From: an uncultured Lachnospiraceae bacterium
GTDB taxonomy: Bacteria > Bacillota > Clostridia > Lachnospirales > Lachnospiraceae
Reading direction: 5' to 3'
Assembly: GCA_910588845.1 (NCBI GenBank)
Contig: CAJURU010000012.1
Span: 1-64,000 of the forward strand
DNA: 64,000 nucleotides
Shown here piece by piece: positions 1 to 8,609 of the stretch (the first letter of the stretch is position 1; every line of letters starts with the position of its first letter). The notes under the pieces were generated by a model. That model made no database searches. It saw only the letters and a program-made list of their open reading frames with translations, and had not been told where the DNA came from. Both the position numbers and the translations under genes were made by a program.

Positions 1-20
1 AGTTTTGGAGTGTGAGAAAA

Positions 21-368
21 GTGGTTATTCATAGAGGAGATATTTATTATGCAGACCTTCGCCCGGTGGTGGGCTCGGAACAGGGCGGCGTGCGTCCCGT
101 TCTAATTATACAGAATGATGTTGGCAATCGGCACAGCCCAACGGTAATCTGTGCAGCCATCACGTCGAAGATGAATAAAGCGAAGCTTCCTACCCATGTA
201 GAATTGGAAGCAGGCAAGTATGACCTTGTCAAAGATTCTGTTGTCTTGTTGGAACAGCTTAGGACAATCGACAAGCAGAGATTGAAGGATAAAATCTGTC
301 GTCTTGACAGTGAAATTTTGAGAAAAGTTGACAGGGCACTTGAAATCAGTCTGGAATTGTATACATAA
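21..368 (+). CDS. MazF/PemK-family toxin (endoribonuclease)
   Basis: A protein of about 115 residues matching the MazF/NdoA fold: an N-terminal RGDIYYADL segment, GSEQGG and RPVLIIQND motifs, then AAITSK and LPTHVEL. In this family the enzyme is a sequence-specific mRNA endonuclease held inactive by a small antitoxin. I choose GTG at 21 because GGAG at 7-10 is well spaced from it. GTG at 12 would have the ribosome site almost touching. The antitoxin gene normally sits immediately upstream, which is outside the window, so completeness of the pair cannot be judged. In Clostridia and Bacilli this gene often follows alanine racemase and is chromosomal housekeeping rather than a plasmid stabiliser. 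Confidence 0.9.
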   Translation: MVIHRGDIYYADLRPVVGSEQGGVRPVLIIQNDVGNRHSPTVICAAITSKMNKAKLPTHVELEAGKYDLVKDSVVLLEQLRTIDKQRLKDKICRLDSEILRKVDRALEISLELYT

Positions 369-455
369 ATCTTGACTAATATACGGCAAAATGGTATATT
401 TCAAGTGTTTGTTGGAATCAGCAACAGAGTACAAAGGGAAAAAGGAGTAGGGATA

Positions 456-1799
456 ATGGATGATGGCGCGAGCCCTGCCATAGGGTTAGTGGTATTTTTG
501 GTGTTGACGGTAGTGAGCGGGCTGTTATATGGTTTCTTGACAGCGTTGGAGGAGACCAGTGAGAGCCAGATACAGAAGAGGGCAGACGGTGGGAACCGGC
601 ATGCGTCTTGGCTGCTTGAGGTGAAGAATGCGCCTTATAAGGTCAGGCATGCAATCCAGATAACGACGGCGTTTGTCAGTAGTATTTTTGGGATTTACTT
701 AATCCGCCTGGTGGGAAAGGCCTTGATTTTGTATTTTCTGAAGGAGGGGGCTGCGGTTCCCTTTCAGATATTGTGTTACGCAGTCGCCGCGGTGCTGGGA
801 ATTTTCCTGTTTGCAGTGCTGGGGATCATAGTCCCGCAGAAAATTGCGGCCAGGAAATCCGAAAAGTGGTTGTTTGCGGTGGCGGGGATTGTACGGGGAA
901 TTGTCTGTATCGTGAAACCGTATGCGTTTTTGGCGGAAGCAGCCTCTAATCTTGCCGTGCGCATCGTGGGGGTGGACCCAAATGCCAGTTTTGATGACGT
1001 GACTGAGGAAGAGATTATTTCCATGGTCAATGAGGGTCATGAAAAGGGCGTTTTGCAGGAAAGCGAAGCTGAGATGATTCATAATATTTTCGAGTTTGAC
1101 GACAAGGAAGCCAAGGATATTATGACGCATCGGAAAAATGTCGCTGCGGTAGATGGGGAAATGCAGCTGTGCCAGGTACTGGAATTTGTCTTGAATGGTA
1201 ATAATTCACGATTTCCGGTTTACCGGGAAGACATCGACAACATCATTGGCATTATACATATGAAGGATGTGATGATTGAGAGCAGGAAAGGACAGTACCT
1301 CGATTGGCGGGTGCAGGACATCCCGGGTTTGGTGCGGGAGGCAGTGTTCATTCCTGAGACGCGTAACATCAATGATTTGTTTAAGATGATGCAGTCCCAG
1401 AAAAACCATATGGTAGTGGTGGTGGACGAATATGGACAGACAGCCGGAATCGTGGCGATGGAAGATATTCTCGAAGAGATTGTGGGCAATATCTTTGATG
1501 AGTACGATGAAGAAGAGACTGCCATTGTACGCCAGGAGGATGGAAGCTATATTATGAGCGGGATGGCATCTTTTGACGAGGTGTGCGAGCTTTTGCAGAT
1601 TTCTATGGGTGAGCAGGAGTTTGACACGCTGAATGGATTTTTGATTTCCTTAATTGGTAAAATTCCAGCGGACCATGAGCGGTTTCGTTTAGAACATCAG
1701 GGCTGGGAGTTTCAGGTGTCAGCGGTAAGGGATAAGATGATTCATACAGTAAGAGTCACGAAGATTCCCCAAGAAGAGGAAGATGACAGCAATAAGTAA
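456..1799 (+). CDS. CNNM/HlyC-CorC-type membrane protein with CBS domains
   Basis: A 447-residue protein with an N-terminal membrane domain (hydrophobic segments at about residues 8-30, 65-90 and 100-130), a short cytoplasmic linker, two CBS modules (about 185-320) and a C-terminal CorC_HlyC domain. The signatures DIMTHRKNV, RFPVYRED, GIIHMKDV and VVVDEYGQTAGIV are typical. Family members are linked to Mg2+/Co2+ or Na+ transport; the name hemolysin is historical. The frame stays open upstream to 372, but ATG at 456 is preceded by AAAGGAG at 441-447 and starts just before the first membrane segment. It lies between the toxin gene and yebC in the same direction. Confidence 0.88.
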   Translation: MDDGASPAIGLVVFLVLTVVSGLLYGFLTALEETSESQIQKRADGGNRHASWLLEVKNAPYKVRHAIQITTAFVSSIFGIYLIRLVGKALILYFLKEGAAVPFQILCYAVAAVLGIFLFAVLGIIVPQKIAARKSEKWLFAVAGIVRGIVCIVKPYAFLAEAASNLAVRIVGVDPNASFDDVTEEEIISMVNEGHEKGVLQESEAEMIHNIFEFDDKEAKDIMTHRKNVAAVDGEMQLCQVLEFVLNGNNSRFPVYREDIDNIIGIIHMKDVMIESRKGQYLDWRVQDIPGLVREAVFIPETRNINDLFKMMQSQKNHMVVVVDEYGQTAGIVAMEDILEEIVGNIFDEYDEEETAIVRQEDGSYIMSGMASFDEVCELLQISMGEQEFDTLNGFLISLIGKIPADHERFRLEHQGWEFQVSAVRDKMIHTVRVTKIPQEEEDDSNK

Positions 1800-1835
1800 T
1801 TGCTGTGAGAACAAAAAGAGAAAAGAGGAGAAAAA

Positions 1836-2576
1836 ATGTCAGGACATTCTAAATTTGCAAACATTAAACATAAAAAAGAGAAAAATGATGCGGCAAAAGG
1901 CAAAATTTTTACGATTATCGGCAGGGAGATTGCAGTTGCAGTCAAAGAAGGCGGGCCGGATCCGGCAAACAACAGCAGGTTGAGGGACGTAATTGCCAAG
2001 GCAAAGGCCAACAACATGCCCAATGATACGATTGACCGTGGTATTAAGAAAGCCGCCGGAGATGCTAACGCTGTCAATTATGAGTTTGTTTCTTATGAGG
2101 GGTATGGGCCGAATGGTACTGCAATCATTGTAGATGCGCTGACTGATAACAAGAATCGTACGGCTGCCAATGTGCGCAGCGCGTTTACCAAAGGATATGG
2201 AAATGTAGGAACTCCGGGATGCGTGTCATATATGTTTGACAAAAAGGGGCAGATTATTATCGACAAAGAAGAGTGCGAGACGGACGCAGATGATTTGATG
2301 ATGACAGCCTTAGATGCAGGGGCAGAGGATTTTGCGGAGGAGGAAGACAGCTATGAGGTTATCACAGATCCTGATGATTTCGGTAAGGTTCGCGAGGCGT
2401 TAGAGGAGGCGGGCATTGCCATGGTGTCTGCGGAAGTGACGATGATTCCGCAGACCTGGGTAGAACTCACCGATGAGACGGCCATCAAGAATTTGCAGAA
2501 AACGCTCGATCTCCTCGACGAGGATGACGATGTACAGGCGGTGTACCACAATTGGGATGAACCGAGTAACCCATAA
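1836..2576 (+). CDS. yebC: YebC/PmpR-family regulator (TACO1-like)
   Basis: A 246-residue protein starting MSGHSKFANIKHKKEK, the highly conserved start of the YebC family, with the NNMPNDTIDRGIKK and YEGYGPNGTA motifs. The family has three alpha/beta domains. Members have been described as DNA-binding transcriptional regulators and, more recently, as ribosome-associated factors that help translate difficult stretches such as polyproline. AGAGGAG directly precedes the ATG. A hairpin with a T-run follows, so the transcript probably ends there. Length is normal for the family and nothing looks disrupted. Confidence 0.95.
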   Translation: MSGHSKFANIKHKKEKNDAAKGKIFTIIGREIAVAVKEGGPDPANNSRLRDVIAKAKANNMPNDTIDRGIKKAAGDANAVNYEFVSYEGYGPNGTAIIVDALTDNKNRTAANVRSAFTKGYGNVGTPGCVSYMFDKKGQIIIDKEECETDADDLMMTALDAGAEDFAEEEDSYEVITDPDDFGKVREALEEAGIAMVSAEVTMIPQTWVELTDETAIKNLQKTLDLLDEDDDVQAVYHNWDEPSNP

Positions 2577-2604
2577 TGGTTGGAATATTGTAATGGTGCT
2601 GATT

Positions 2605-2636
2605 AAGCGGCATTCCGGTTGCGGATGCCGCTTTTT
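2605..2636 (+). terminator. Rho-independent terminator after yebC
   Basis: Inverted repeat AAGCGGCAT / ATGCCGCTT (2605-2613 with 2625-2633) followed by a short T-run. It sits 28 bp after the yebC stop codon. Confidence 0.8.
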
Positions 2637-2683
2637 GCAATAGAAAAATGTGCAAACGTAGGACGTTGTCCAATTAAGTTATC

Positions 2684-2910
2684 GGGGGTGTCACACTAAC
2701 ATTAATTACAAGTTATGATTCGTTCAAAAGGTTTGCATTGCTTCGCAATGTAAACAACATGCACAAAAATTATCTTGGGAAGCTAGCTTCCCAGAGTGAT
2801 TTTTGTGCATTCTGTCTTTGCAGCATGAGCGGCAAGACCTTTTGAACGAGTAAATATATTAGTGCGACAGCTCCATCTATACCTTGTAATTTATGTTAGC
2901 GCGGCAGCCC
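2684..2910. repeat. Palindromic intergenic repeat, long copy
   Basis: A 227-bp non-coding stretch made of nested inverted repeats. The outer arms are CTTGTAATTAATGTTAGTGTGACACCCC-like sequence at both ends (minus strand 2684-2712; plus strand 2882-2910). Inside lie an inverted pair CGTTCAAAAGGT / ACCTTTTGAACG (about 2721 and 2837), a hairpin TGCATTG..CGCAATG at 2733-2751 and a long hairpin at 2759-2810 built on ATGCACAAAAAT / ATTTTTGTGCAT with the inner palindrome TGGGAAGCTAGCTTCCCA. A shorter copy lies at 49648-49756. No ORF is apparent. It looks like a MITE or REP-type element; the family name is unknown to me. Confidence 0.72.
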
Positions 2911-2990
2911 TGACAATTGCATACAGATTCCGGTTACAAGTGAATCGTAACACAAAATACATATAAATCGCCCTAAAGTGAAACTTTCTG

Positions 2991-3020
2991 TTGATTTTAC
3001 CATGTTATACAGTTTATAAT
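2991..3020 (+). promoter_or_regulatory. Predicted sigma-A promoter of the GH59 gene
   Basis: TTGATT at 2991-2996 and a perfect TATAAT at 3015-3020 with an 18-bp spacer, about 75 bp upstream of the start codon. The stretch between the repeat (ending 2910) and this promoter shows nothing else. Confidence 0.65.
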
Positions 3021-3094
3021 TAAAGTAATATGTGGAAATTCCACAAAAGGCGCGTCATGCGCAAAATACAAATATAAAAATGGGAGGGATTTTT

Positions 3095-6000
3095 ATGAGA
3101 ATCAAAGGAAAGAGGATACTGAGTTTTGCTCTGGCGGCAGTCATGGCTGTTTCCTTCCAGGGGATGGGCGATACCGTTCACGCAGCGGACCCCGCGGCGG
3201 ACTATACGGTAACCATCAAGGGAAGCGACGTGCAGGCGGCTGTCGGTAAAGCGAACGGGCTATCCTACAAAGGATTTGGAATGCTCAACGGTAACAGTAC
3301 CAGTAACCTGCTTTTGGATTACAAGTACGAAAACCCCGAGAAGTATCAGGAGATGATGCAGTATCTGTTTGGCGGGAAATATCCGCTGTTTACCCATATC
3401 AAGATGGAGATGGGCAACGACGGCAACAATTCCACCGGTGCAGAGGCATGTACCATGCGTTATGAGAATGAAGAGGCTGATGCTTCCCGCTCGCCGGGAT
3501 TTGTGATGGCTGCGGACGCCAAGAAGATTAATCCGAACGTCAAGGTCAGTATTCTGCGTTGGGAGATGCCAAAATGGGTAGCCAGCAAAGAGTGGTCGAG
3601 CAGTGGCGGAGGCTATGAGGCAGCGTACAAATGGTACAAAGAGACGGTTTTTGACGCCTATGAGAAGTATGGCTACATGGTGGATTTTATCAATCCTGAT
3701 AAGAATGAGACGGGCAATCCCGATACAGCGTTTATCAAGTGGTTTTCCAAAAGGCTCAAAGGCGAGACGAGTTTTCCGTTATACATAGACGCCAAAGCCC
3801 AGGCGGCCTATAAGAATATCCGTATTATTGCCTCTGATGAAAACAAAGGCCTTAAAATCGTGCCGGCTATGCGGGCGGATGATGAACTGTACAATGCAGT
3901 TGATATCATCGGCTTCCATTACCGTACCAACGCTACGGACGATTATGTGACAATGGCGGATGAAGATGACAAAGAAGTGTGGTACAGCGAGGGTTGTGCA
4001 ACATTTGGGTATTCAGAGTTACAGGAAAATAAGACGATTGAATACGGCGCCAATTCCATCGGCGGCTATCAGAGCCCGCTTGCGTTGATGGACAGTTTTA
4101 TCACTGCTTTTTCATCATCACGCCGGACGCATTATATGTTCCAGCCGGCAATTGGTTCTTTTTATGAAGGAATTCAGTATGGACATAAGGAACTGTTGAG
4201 TGCAAGGGATCCCTGGAGCGGTTATATCCATTATGATCCGGCGCTTTATATGCTGGAGCATTTTGCTAAATTTGCCAAAACCGGCTGGGAGGACAGTGAG
4301 CCTGACACCAACGATATCTGGCGCGTGATTACGAATGCTACGGGAGCTGCTTTTGCTGGCTCTGACAACGAGCACGCCACAGCAGGGATTGATGGAGACG
4401 CAGGTTATATGACGCTGGCATCTCCCGATAAGAAGGATTTCTCGGTGGTTATTGTGAACAACACCCGCAATGCCAAATCTTTCTTAATCAAGGAACAGGA
4501 TATGGCTGTCTCTGCGGATAAGCTGAATCTTTGGGTTACGGAGACAGATAAGTATTTGCAGAATATGGGAACGGTTGATAAGCGGTCGGACGGCTGGTAT
4601 TTGACTGTGCCGGCATACAGCGTTTCCACGGCGACTACATTGGACACAGAGCCGGAGCGCGCACCGATAGATGATATCCATAATAACGACAGGTCTGTTC
4701 TGGACACGGATAAGACAGGCCGAAACAATGGCACGACAACAGACAATGTATTGTATGCTGATAATTTTGAATATAAAGAGGAGCCTGCCAATTATCTGAA
4801 AGAACGCGGAAACGAGCCGCGTTATATGTTAGATACTCATGGGGCGTGGGTGGTAGAAAACGGCAGATTGAAACAGGAATTAGCAAACAGCGTAGGGCAG
4901 TGGAATGGCGGTGATCCGTCAACGATTGTGGGAGATTTCCGCTGGATGGATTATATGTTGTCCGCTGACGTTGAGATTCCCAATGGCGCCAGCGGCGTCT
5001 GGACGCGCCTGACTGTCCGTTCACAGTCCGGTATGAACTGGAATAACAGCGGTTACAGCCTGGAGTTAAATGGAAGCGGGACATGGAAGCTGTATCGTAT
5101 TGATAAGGTGGTAGCAGAGGGAGCCGTCAAGTCAAACTCCCAGGGCAAATATAATGTCAAGATAGCTGCGTTTGGCGATATGATCAGAGTTATTATTGAT
5201 AATAAAATGGTTACTTCTTACAAAGATGCAACGCCAATGCTTTCCGGTCGTGTGAAATTGAGTTCTACCTGGAATCAGGTGTATTTTGACAACCTAATAG
5301 TGGAGGCGATTGACGGCGGAATTCCCTATGCGATTTCTATGGTCGATGGTCAGGATGACTGCGTTTCGTACGAGGGAACCTGGGAAATCAATAACCCAGG
5401 CAGCGGAAGTGCAGACAACTGGTATCGTACAATGTCTGTCACCGACACACCGGGCGCGGCGTTCAGCTTCCCTATCAAAGGCAGCGGTTTTTCCATTCTC
5501 GGTACGAATGATGGTACGGCAAAATTGGATATCTATATGGACAATGTGCTTGTGGGCGAAGATGTAAGCACGCTGGCATCGCCTGTTCGCGGGGAAACAT
5601 ATATCTTGTCTGACCTTTCCTACGGGAGTCATGAGATGAGAGTGGTTGTGAAGTCAGGAAAGTTGCAGATTGATGCATTGTACGCACTGGGAGAACGTCG
5701 GGAAGCGAATGACAGCGTAGTTGTCGCTGTTAAGACAGAGATTCCAGCTATACCAGTTCTGCTTACGGGTGACATCGGTGAAGCTGTCCAAAATCTGCCG
5801 TCCCAGGTGGATGTAGAAACGTCCAGCGGAGCCGTCGTTAAGAAGGACGTAATCTGGAATACGAGCGCATCACAGTTTGACGGCACAGAATTTCGTGCAT
5901 CAAGCATTAGCGGAACGGTATGGGGAGGCGTAACGCCATGGGGGATGCCGCTGACTGTATCGGTGCCTGTTGGGCAGGTGATTCCTTCCGGTACGGCATA

Positions 6001-7372
6001 TTTTATCGACAGTGTAGAGGCAGATCCATCTAAGGTTGCCACGACTGAGCCCTATGAGGCAGTCAAGGCGAAGATCGGGGATCAGCTTTTGAATAAGGTT
6101 TATGACCAGAAAAAGACGGACAGCAATAGCTGGGGCCTGGTGACCGATGTCTCGACGAAGAGCTATACGGACACAACGGATATGACTGCTACCGGCATTT
6201 ATGGAAATAATAATAAAGAAGGGGAAACATTGTCTTACGCGTTTACGCTGCCGGCAGGAAATTATAAACTTATTTCCGGGCACCGCGAATGGTGGGGTAA
6301 CTCCCGTAATATGGCGGCCTCAATTAATTTTGCAGGCAAGTCGCAGGATGCAGGCGTTATCAATCTTGGCGGCAAGAGCGACTATATGCATTCGGCGTCG
6401 TTCAAACTTGACGGCGAGCAGCTAGTGACTTATACATTGACGGCAAAGAACGCGCAGGCGCCGGTTATCAGCTGGCTGGCAGTTTTCAAAGCGGATGCGG
6501 CGGCTCACGAGCATGTTTATTCGCATATAGCAGACAATGGCGACGGCATGCATATTATGGTGTGCAAAGATGGCGACGATGTTAGAAAAGAAGCGCATAC
6601 GCTCAAATATAAAGATAGCGGCAGTGGGAAGCATACTGGAACATGTAATGCCTGCGGTTACAGCGAGACAGGCAGCCATTCCATTATATATAAGGACAAC
6701 GGCAACGGAAAGCATAGCGGAAGCTGTAAAGTCTGCGGATTTAGCAAGACGGAGGCGCACGTATATAAGAATAATATTTGTACACAGTGTAAGTCGGTGA
6801 AAGTAACTGCGCCTTCCAAGCCTGTAATTTCAGGTCTCACGAATGAAAGCAAGGGTATCAAAGTCAGCTGGAAGAAGGCGGCCAATGCGTCAGGTTATTA
6901 CGTTTACCGTAAGACAGGAAAAGGTAAGTTCCAGAAAGTTGCGACCATTAAGAAAGGTGCGACGACAACCTGGACGGATACCAGTGCGAAGAACAAAAAC
7001 GGTACGACATACCAGTACCAGGTATATGCTTACAAGGGAAATGTTAAGAGTAAGGTCTCTGCGTCAAAGACAATTATACGTCTTACGGCCAATAAGCTTA
7101 CCAGTGTCAAAAATGTTAAGGGCAGAAAGCTTTCTGTGAAATGGACGAGGAATAAAAAAACAGCAGGATATGAGATTCAGTATTCTACCAGCAAGAAATT
7201 TAAGGGCGCCAAGACAGTTAAAGTTTCCGGGAACAAAAAGGTGTCCAAGACAATTGCCGGCATGAAGAAGGGCAAAACAACTTATGTACGCATCAGATGT
7301 TATAAGATGTCCGGTAAGACAAAACATGTTTCCTGCTGGAGCAGCAGCAAAAAACTCAAAATCAAAAAGTAA
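3095..7372 (+). CDS. Secreted multidomain GH59 glycosidase (galactosylceramidase-like)
   Basis: A 1425-residue exported protein. A signal peptide covers residues 1 to about 30 (AxA-type cleavage at VHA-A). A GH59 catalytic domain follows, recognised by KMEMGNDGNN, CTMRYENE and LRWEMPKWV. E205 in PDKNETGNPD fits the acid/base residue and E299 in VWYSEG the nucleophile. A beta-rich lectin-like domain (about 545-740) corresponds to the C-terminal domain of galactocerebrosidases. Beyond it are Ig-like and carbohydrate-binding-like modules, two copies of a cysteine-containing YKDxGxGKHxGxC repeat (about 1165-1225) and two fibronectin III-like modules (about 1235-1425). ATG 3095 is chosen for GGGAGG at 3082-3087 and the signal peptide. 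The family cleaves beta-galactosides including galactosylceramide. The natural substrate here is unknown; plant galactans or host glycolipids are both possible. Confidence 0.85.
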   Translation: MRIKGKRILSFALAAVMAVSFQGMGDTVHAADPAADYTVTIKGSDVQAAVGKANGLSYKGFGMLNGNSTSNLLLDYKYENPEKYQEMMQYLFGGKYPLFTHIKMEMGNDGNNSTGAEACTMRYENEEADASRSPGFVMAADAKKINPNVKVSILRWEMPKWVASKEWSSSGGGYEAAYKWYKETVFDAYEKYGYMVDFINPDKNETGNPDTAFIKWFSKRLKGETSFPLYIDAKAQAAYKNIRIIASDENKGLKIVPAMRADDELYNAVDIIGFHYRTNATDDYVTMADEDDKEVWYSEGCATFGYSELQENKTIEYGANSIGGYQSPLALMDSFITAFSSSRRTHYMFQPAIGSFYEGIQYGHKELLSARDPWSGYIHYDPALYMLEHFAKFAKTGWEDSEPDTNDIWRVITNATGAAFAGSDNEHATAGIDGDAGYMTLASPDKKDFSVVIVNNTRNAKSFLIKEQDMAVSADKLNLWVTETDKYLQNMGTVDKRSDGWYLTVPAYSVSTATTLDTEPERAPIDDIHNNDRSVLDTDKTGRNNGTTTDNVLYADNFEYKEEPANYLKERGNEPRYMLDTHGAWVVENGRLKQELANSVGQWNGGDPSTIVGDFRWMDYMLSADVEIPNGASGVWTRLTVRSQSGMNWNNSGYSLELNGSGTWKLYRIDKVVAEGAVKSNSQGKYNVKIAAFGDMIRVIIDNKMVTSYKDATPMLSGRVKLSSTWNQVYFDNLIVEAIDGGIPYAISMVDGQDDCVSYEGTWEINNPGSGSADNWYRTMSVTDTPGAAFSFPIKGSGFSILGTNDGTAKLDIYMDNVLVGEDVSTLASPVRGETYILSDLSYGSHEMRVVVKSGKLQIDALYALGERREANDSVVVAVKTEIPAIPVLLTGDIGEAVQNLPSQVDVETSSGAVVKKDVIWNTSASQFDGTEFRASSISGTVWGGVTPWGMPLTVSVPVGQVIPSGTAYFIDSVEADPSKVATTEPYEAVKAKIGDQLLNKVYDQKKTDSNSWGLVTDVSTKSYTDTTDMTATGIYGNNNKEGETLSYAFTLPAGNYKLISGHREWWGNSRNMAASINFAGKSQDAGVINLGGKSDYMHSASFKLDGEQLVTYTLTAKNAQAPVISWLAVFKADAAAHEHVYSHIADNGDGMHIMVCKDGDDVRKEAHTLKYKDSGSGKHTGTCNACGYSETGSHSIIYKDNGNGKHSGSCKVCGFSKTEAHVYKNNICTQCKSVKVTAPSKPVISGLTNESKGIKVSWKKAANASGYYVYRKTGKGKFQKVATIKKGATTTWTDTSAKNKNGTTYQYQVYAYKGNVKSKVSASKTIIRLTANKLTSVKNVKGRKLSVKWTRNKKTAGYEIQYSTSKKFKGAKTVKVSGNKKVSKTIAGMKKGKTTYVRIRCYKMSGKTKHVSCWSSSKKLKIKK

Positions 7373-7375
7373 TTG

Positions 7376-7407
7376 CCGGGAGGTTGCCTTATGGCAGCCT
7401 CCTTTGA
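7376..7407 (+). terminator. Terminator after the GH59 gene
   Basis: Hairpin GGGAGGTTGCC / GGCAGCCTCC with a TTAT loop, then CTTTG, starting just after the GH59 stop codon. Confidence 0.7.
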
Positions 7408-7478
7408 ATAGCATAATCTATGTTATACTTAAGCACAGCTTTGGGGATTTTTAAGGGATAGGAAAGGATGGGAATGTT

Positions 7479-8474
7479 ATGGAAAACGGTAAGAAACAAT
7501 GGCGTTATCTGGGGGGGCTGTTGATCGTCATCTTTGTGTTGGCGTTGAATTGTACGCCGGTTCATGCGGCAAAGCTGCCGGCGCTCAAGGTCAAGGGAAC
7601 CCAGTTGGTGAATGATAAGGGAAAGCCGGTACGGTTGAAAGGCGTTAGCACACATGGACTCTCCTGGTATCCGGGTTATGTGAACCAGAAATCATTTACC
7701 CAGATGAAGAAGAAATGGAAAATTAATGCCGTAAGGCTTGCAGTGTATACTTCGGAGTACAACGGTTACTGTACCGGGGACGATGCCAATCGCAAAGCAT
7801 TGGAGAAAAAAATCGACCAGGGGGTCAAGTATGCCACGAAGGCGGGGCTTTATATTATCATCGACTGGCATATTTTAAGCGACGGCAACCCCAGAACGTA
7901 TGAAAAGCAGTCGTTGGCTTTTTTTAAAAAGATGGCCAAAAAATATAAAAATCATACCAATGTAATTTATGAGATTTGTAATGAACCCAATGGAGGCACA
8001 TCCTGGAAGACCATTAAGACGTATGCCAAAAAGGTCGTCAAGGCTATCCGCGCTAAGGACAAGAAGGCAGTAATATTGATTGGCACACCCAACTGGTCAC
8101 AGGATGTGGATATTGTGGCGGAAAGTCCCCTCAAAGGATATAAGAACTTGATGTATACGCTGCATTTTTATGCGGGTACACATGGGGACTATTTGCGTGG
8201 GAAAGCACAGACTGCGCTGGATAATGGCTTGCCTTTATTTGTGTCAGAATTCGGTATTTGCGATGCCTCGGGTAATGGAAGTCTCAACAAGGCCGAGGGC
8301 GCCAAATGGATGAAATTTCTTAAGAAGAACAAAATAAGTTATATCGGCTGGAATCTGTCCAATAAGGCGGAGAGTTCCGCGCTCTTGAAATCTTCCTGTC
8401 GGAAAACATCCGGCTGGACCAGTAAAAATTATACGCCCTGGGCAAAATGGCTGTTTAAGGAGTTTAAAAAGTAA
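7479..8474 (+). CDS. Secreted GH5 endoglucanase (cellulase)
   Basis: A 331-residue protein with a signal peptide (cleavage near residue 30, VHA-A) followed by a single GH5 catalytic domain, closest in appearance to subfamily GH5_2. Motifs: LKGVSTHGLSW near the N-terminus, YIIIDWH, YEICNEP with acid/base E169, and FVSEFG with nucleophile E257. The family hydrolyses beta-1,4-glucans such as cellulose or mixed-linkage glucan. No carbohydrate-binding or anchoring module is present, so the product is probably released. GGAAAGGATGGG precedes the ATG. It follows the GH59 gene after a terminator, so the two form a small polysaccharide-degrading cluster but probably not one transcript. Confidence 0.92.
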   Translation: MENGKKQWRYLGGLLIVIFVLALNCTPVHAAKLPALKVKGTQLVNDKGKPVRLKGVSTHGLSWYPGYVNQKSFTQMKKKWKINAVRLAVYTSEYNGYCTGDDANRKALEKKIDQGVKYATKAGLYIIIDWHILSDGNPRTYEKQSLAFFKKMAKKYKNHTNVIYEICNEPNGGTSWKTIKTYAKKVVKAIRAKDKKAVILIGTPNWSQDVDIVAESPLKGYKNLMYTLHFYAGTHGDYLRGKAQTALDNGLPLFVSEFGICDASGNGSLNKAEGAKWMKFLKKNKISYIGWNLSNKAESSALLKSSCRKTSGWTSKNYTPWAKWLFKEFKK

Positions 8475-8609
8475 GGAATTTCTGTGCATGATTAAGGACA
8501 ATTGAAGATTTTTTCCTAGCCTTATGGGCACAGATGTGCTAGAATTAGGTAAAAGAGAGCAGGAATGTCCGTGACACCCCTGCAATATAATACATCAGGA
8601 GGAGACAAG

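Noticed and set aside
2759..2810. An integron attC site, suggested by the long hairpin.
   Set aside because: There is no integron integrase or attC core (GTTRRRY) pair, and related sequence recurs at 49.65 kb without this hairpin.
8475..8609. A SAM or T-box regulatory element upstream of metY.
   Set aside because: None of the conserved box sequences is present. The gap shows only A/T-rich sequence with a weak -10-like TAGAAT.
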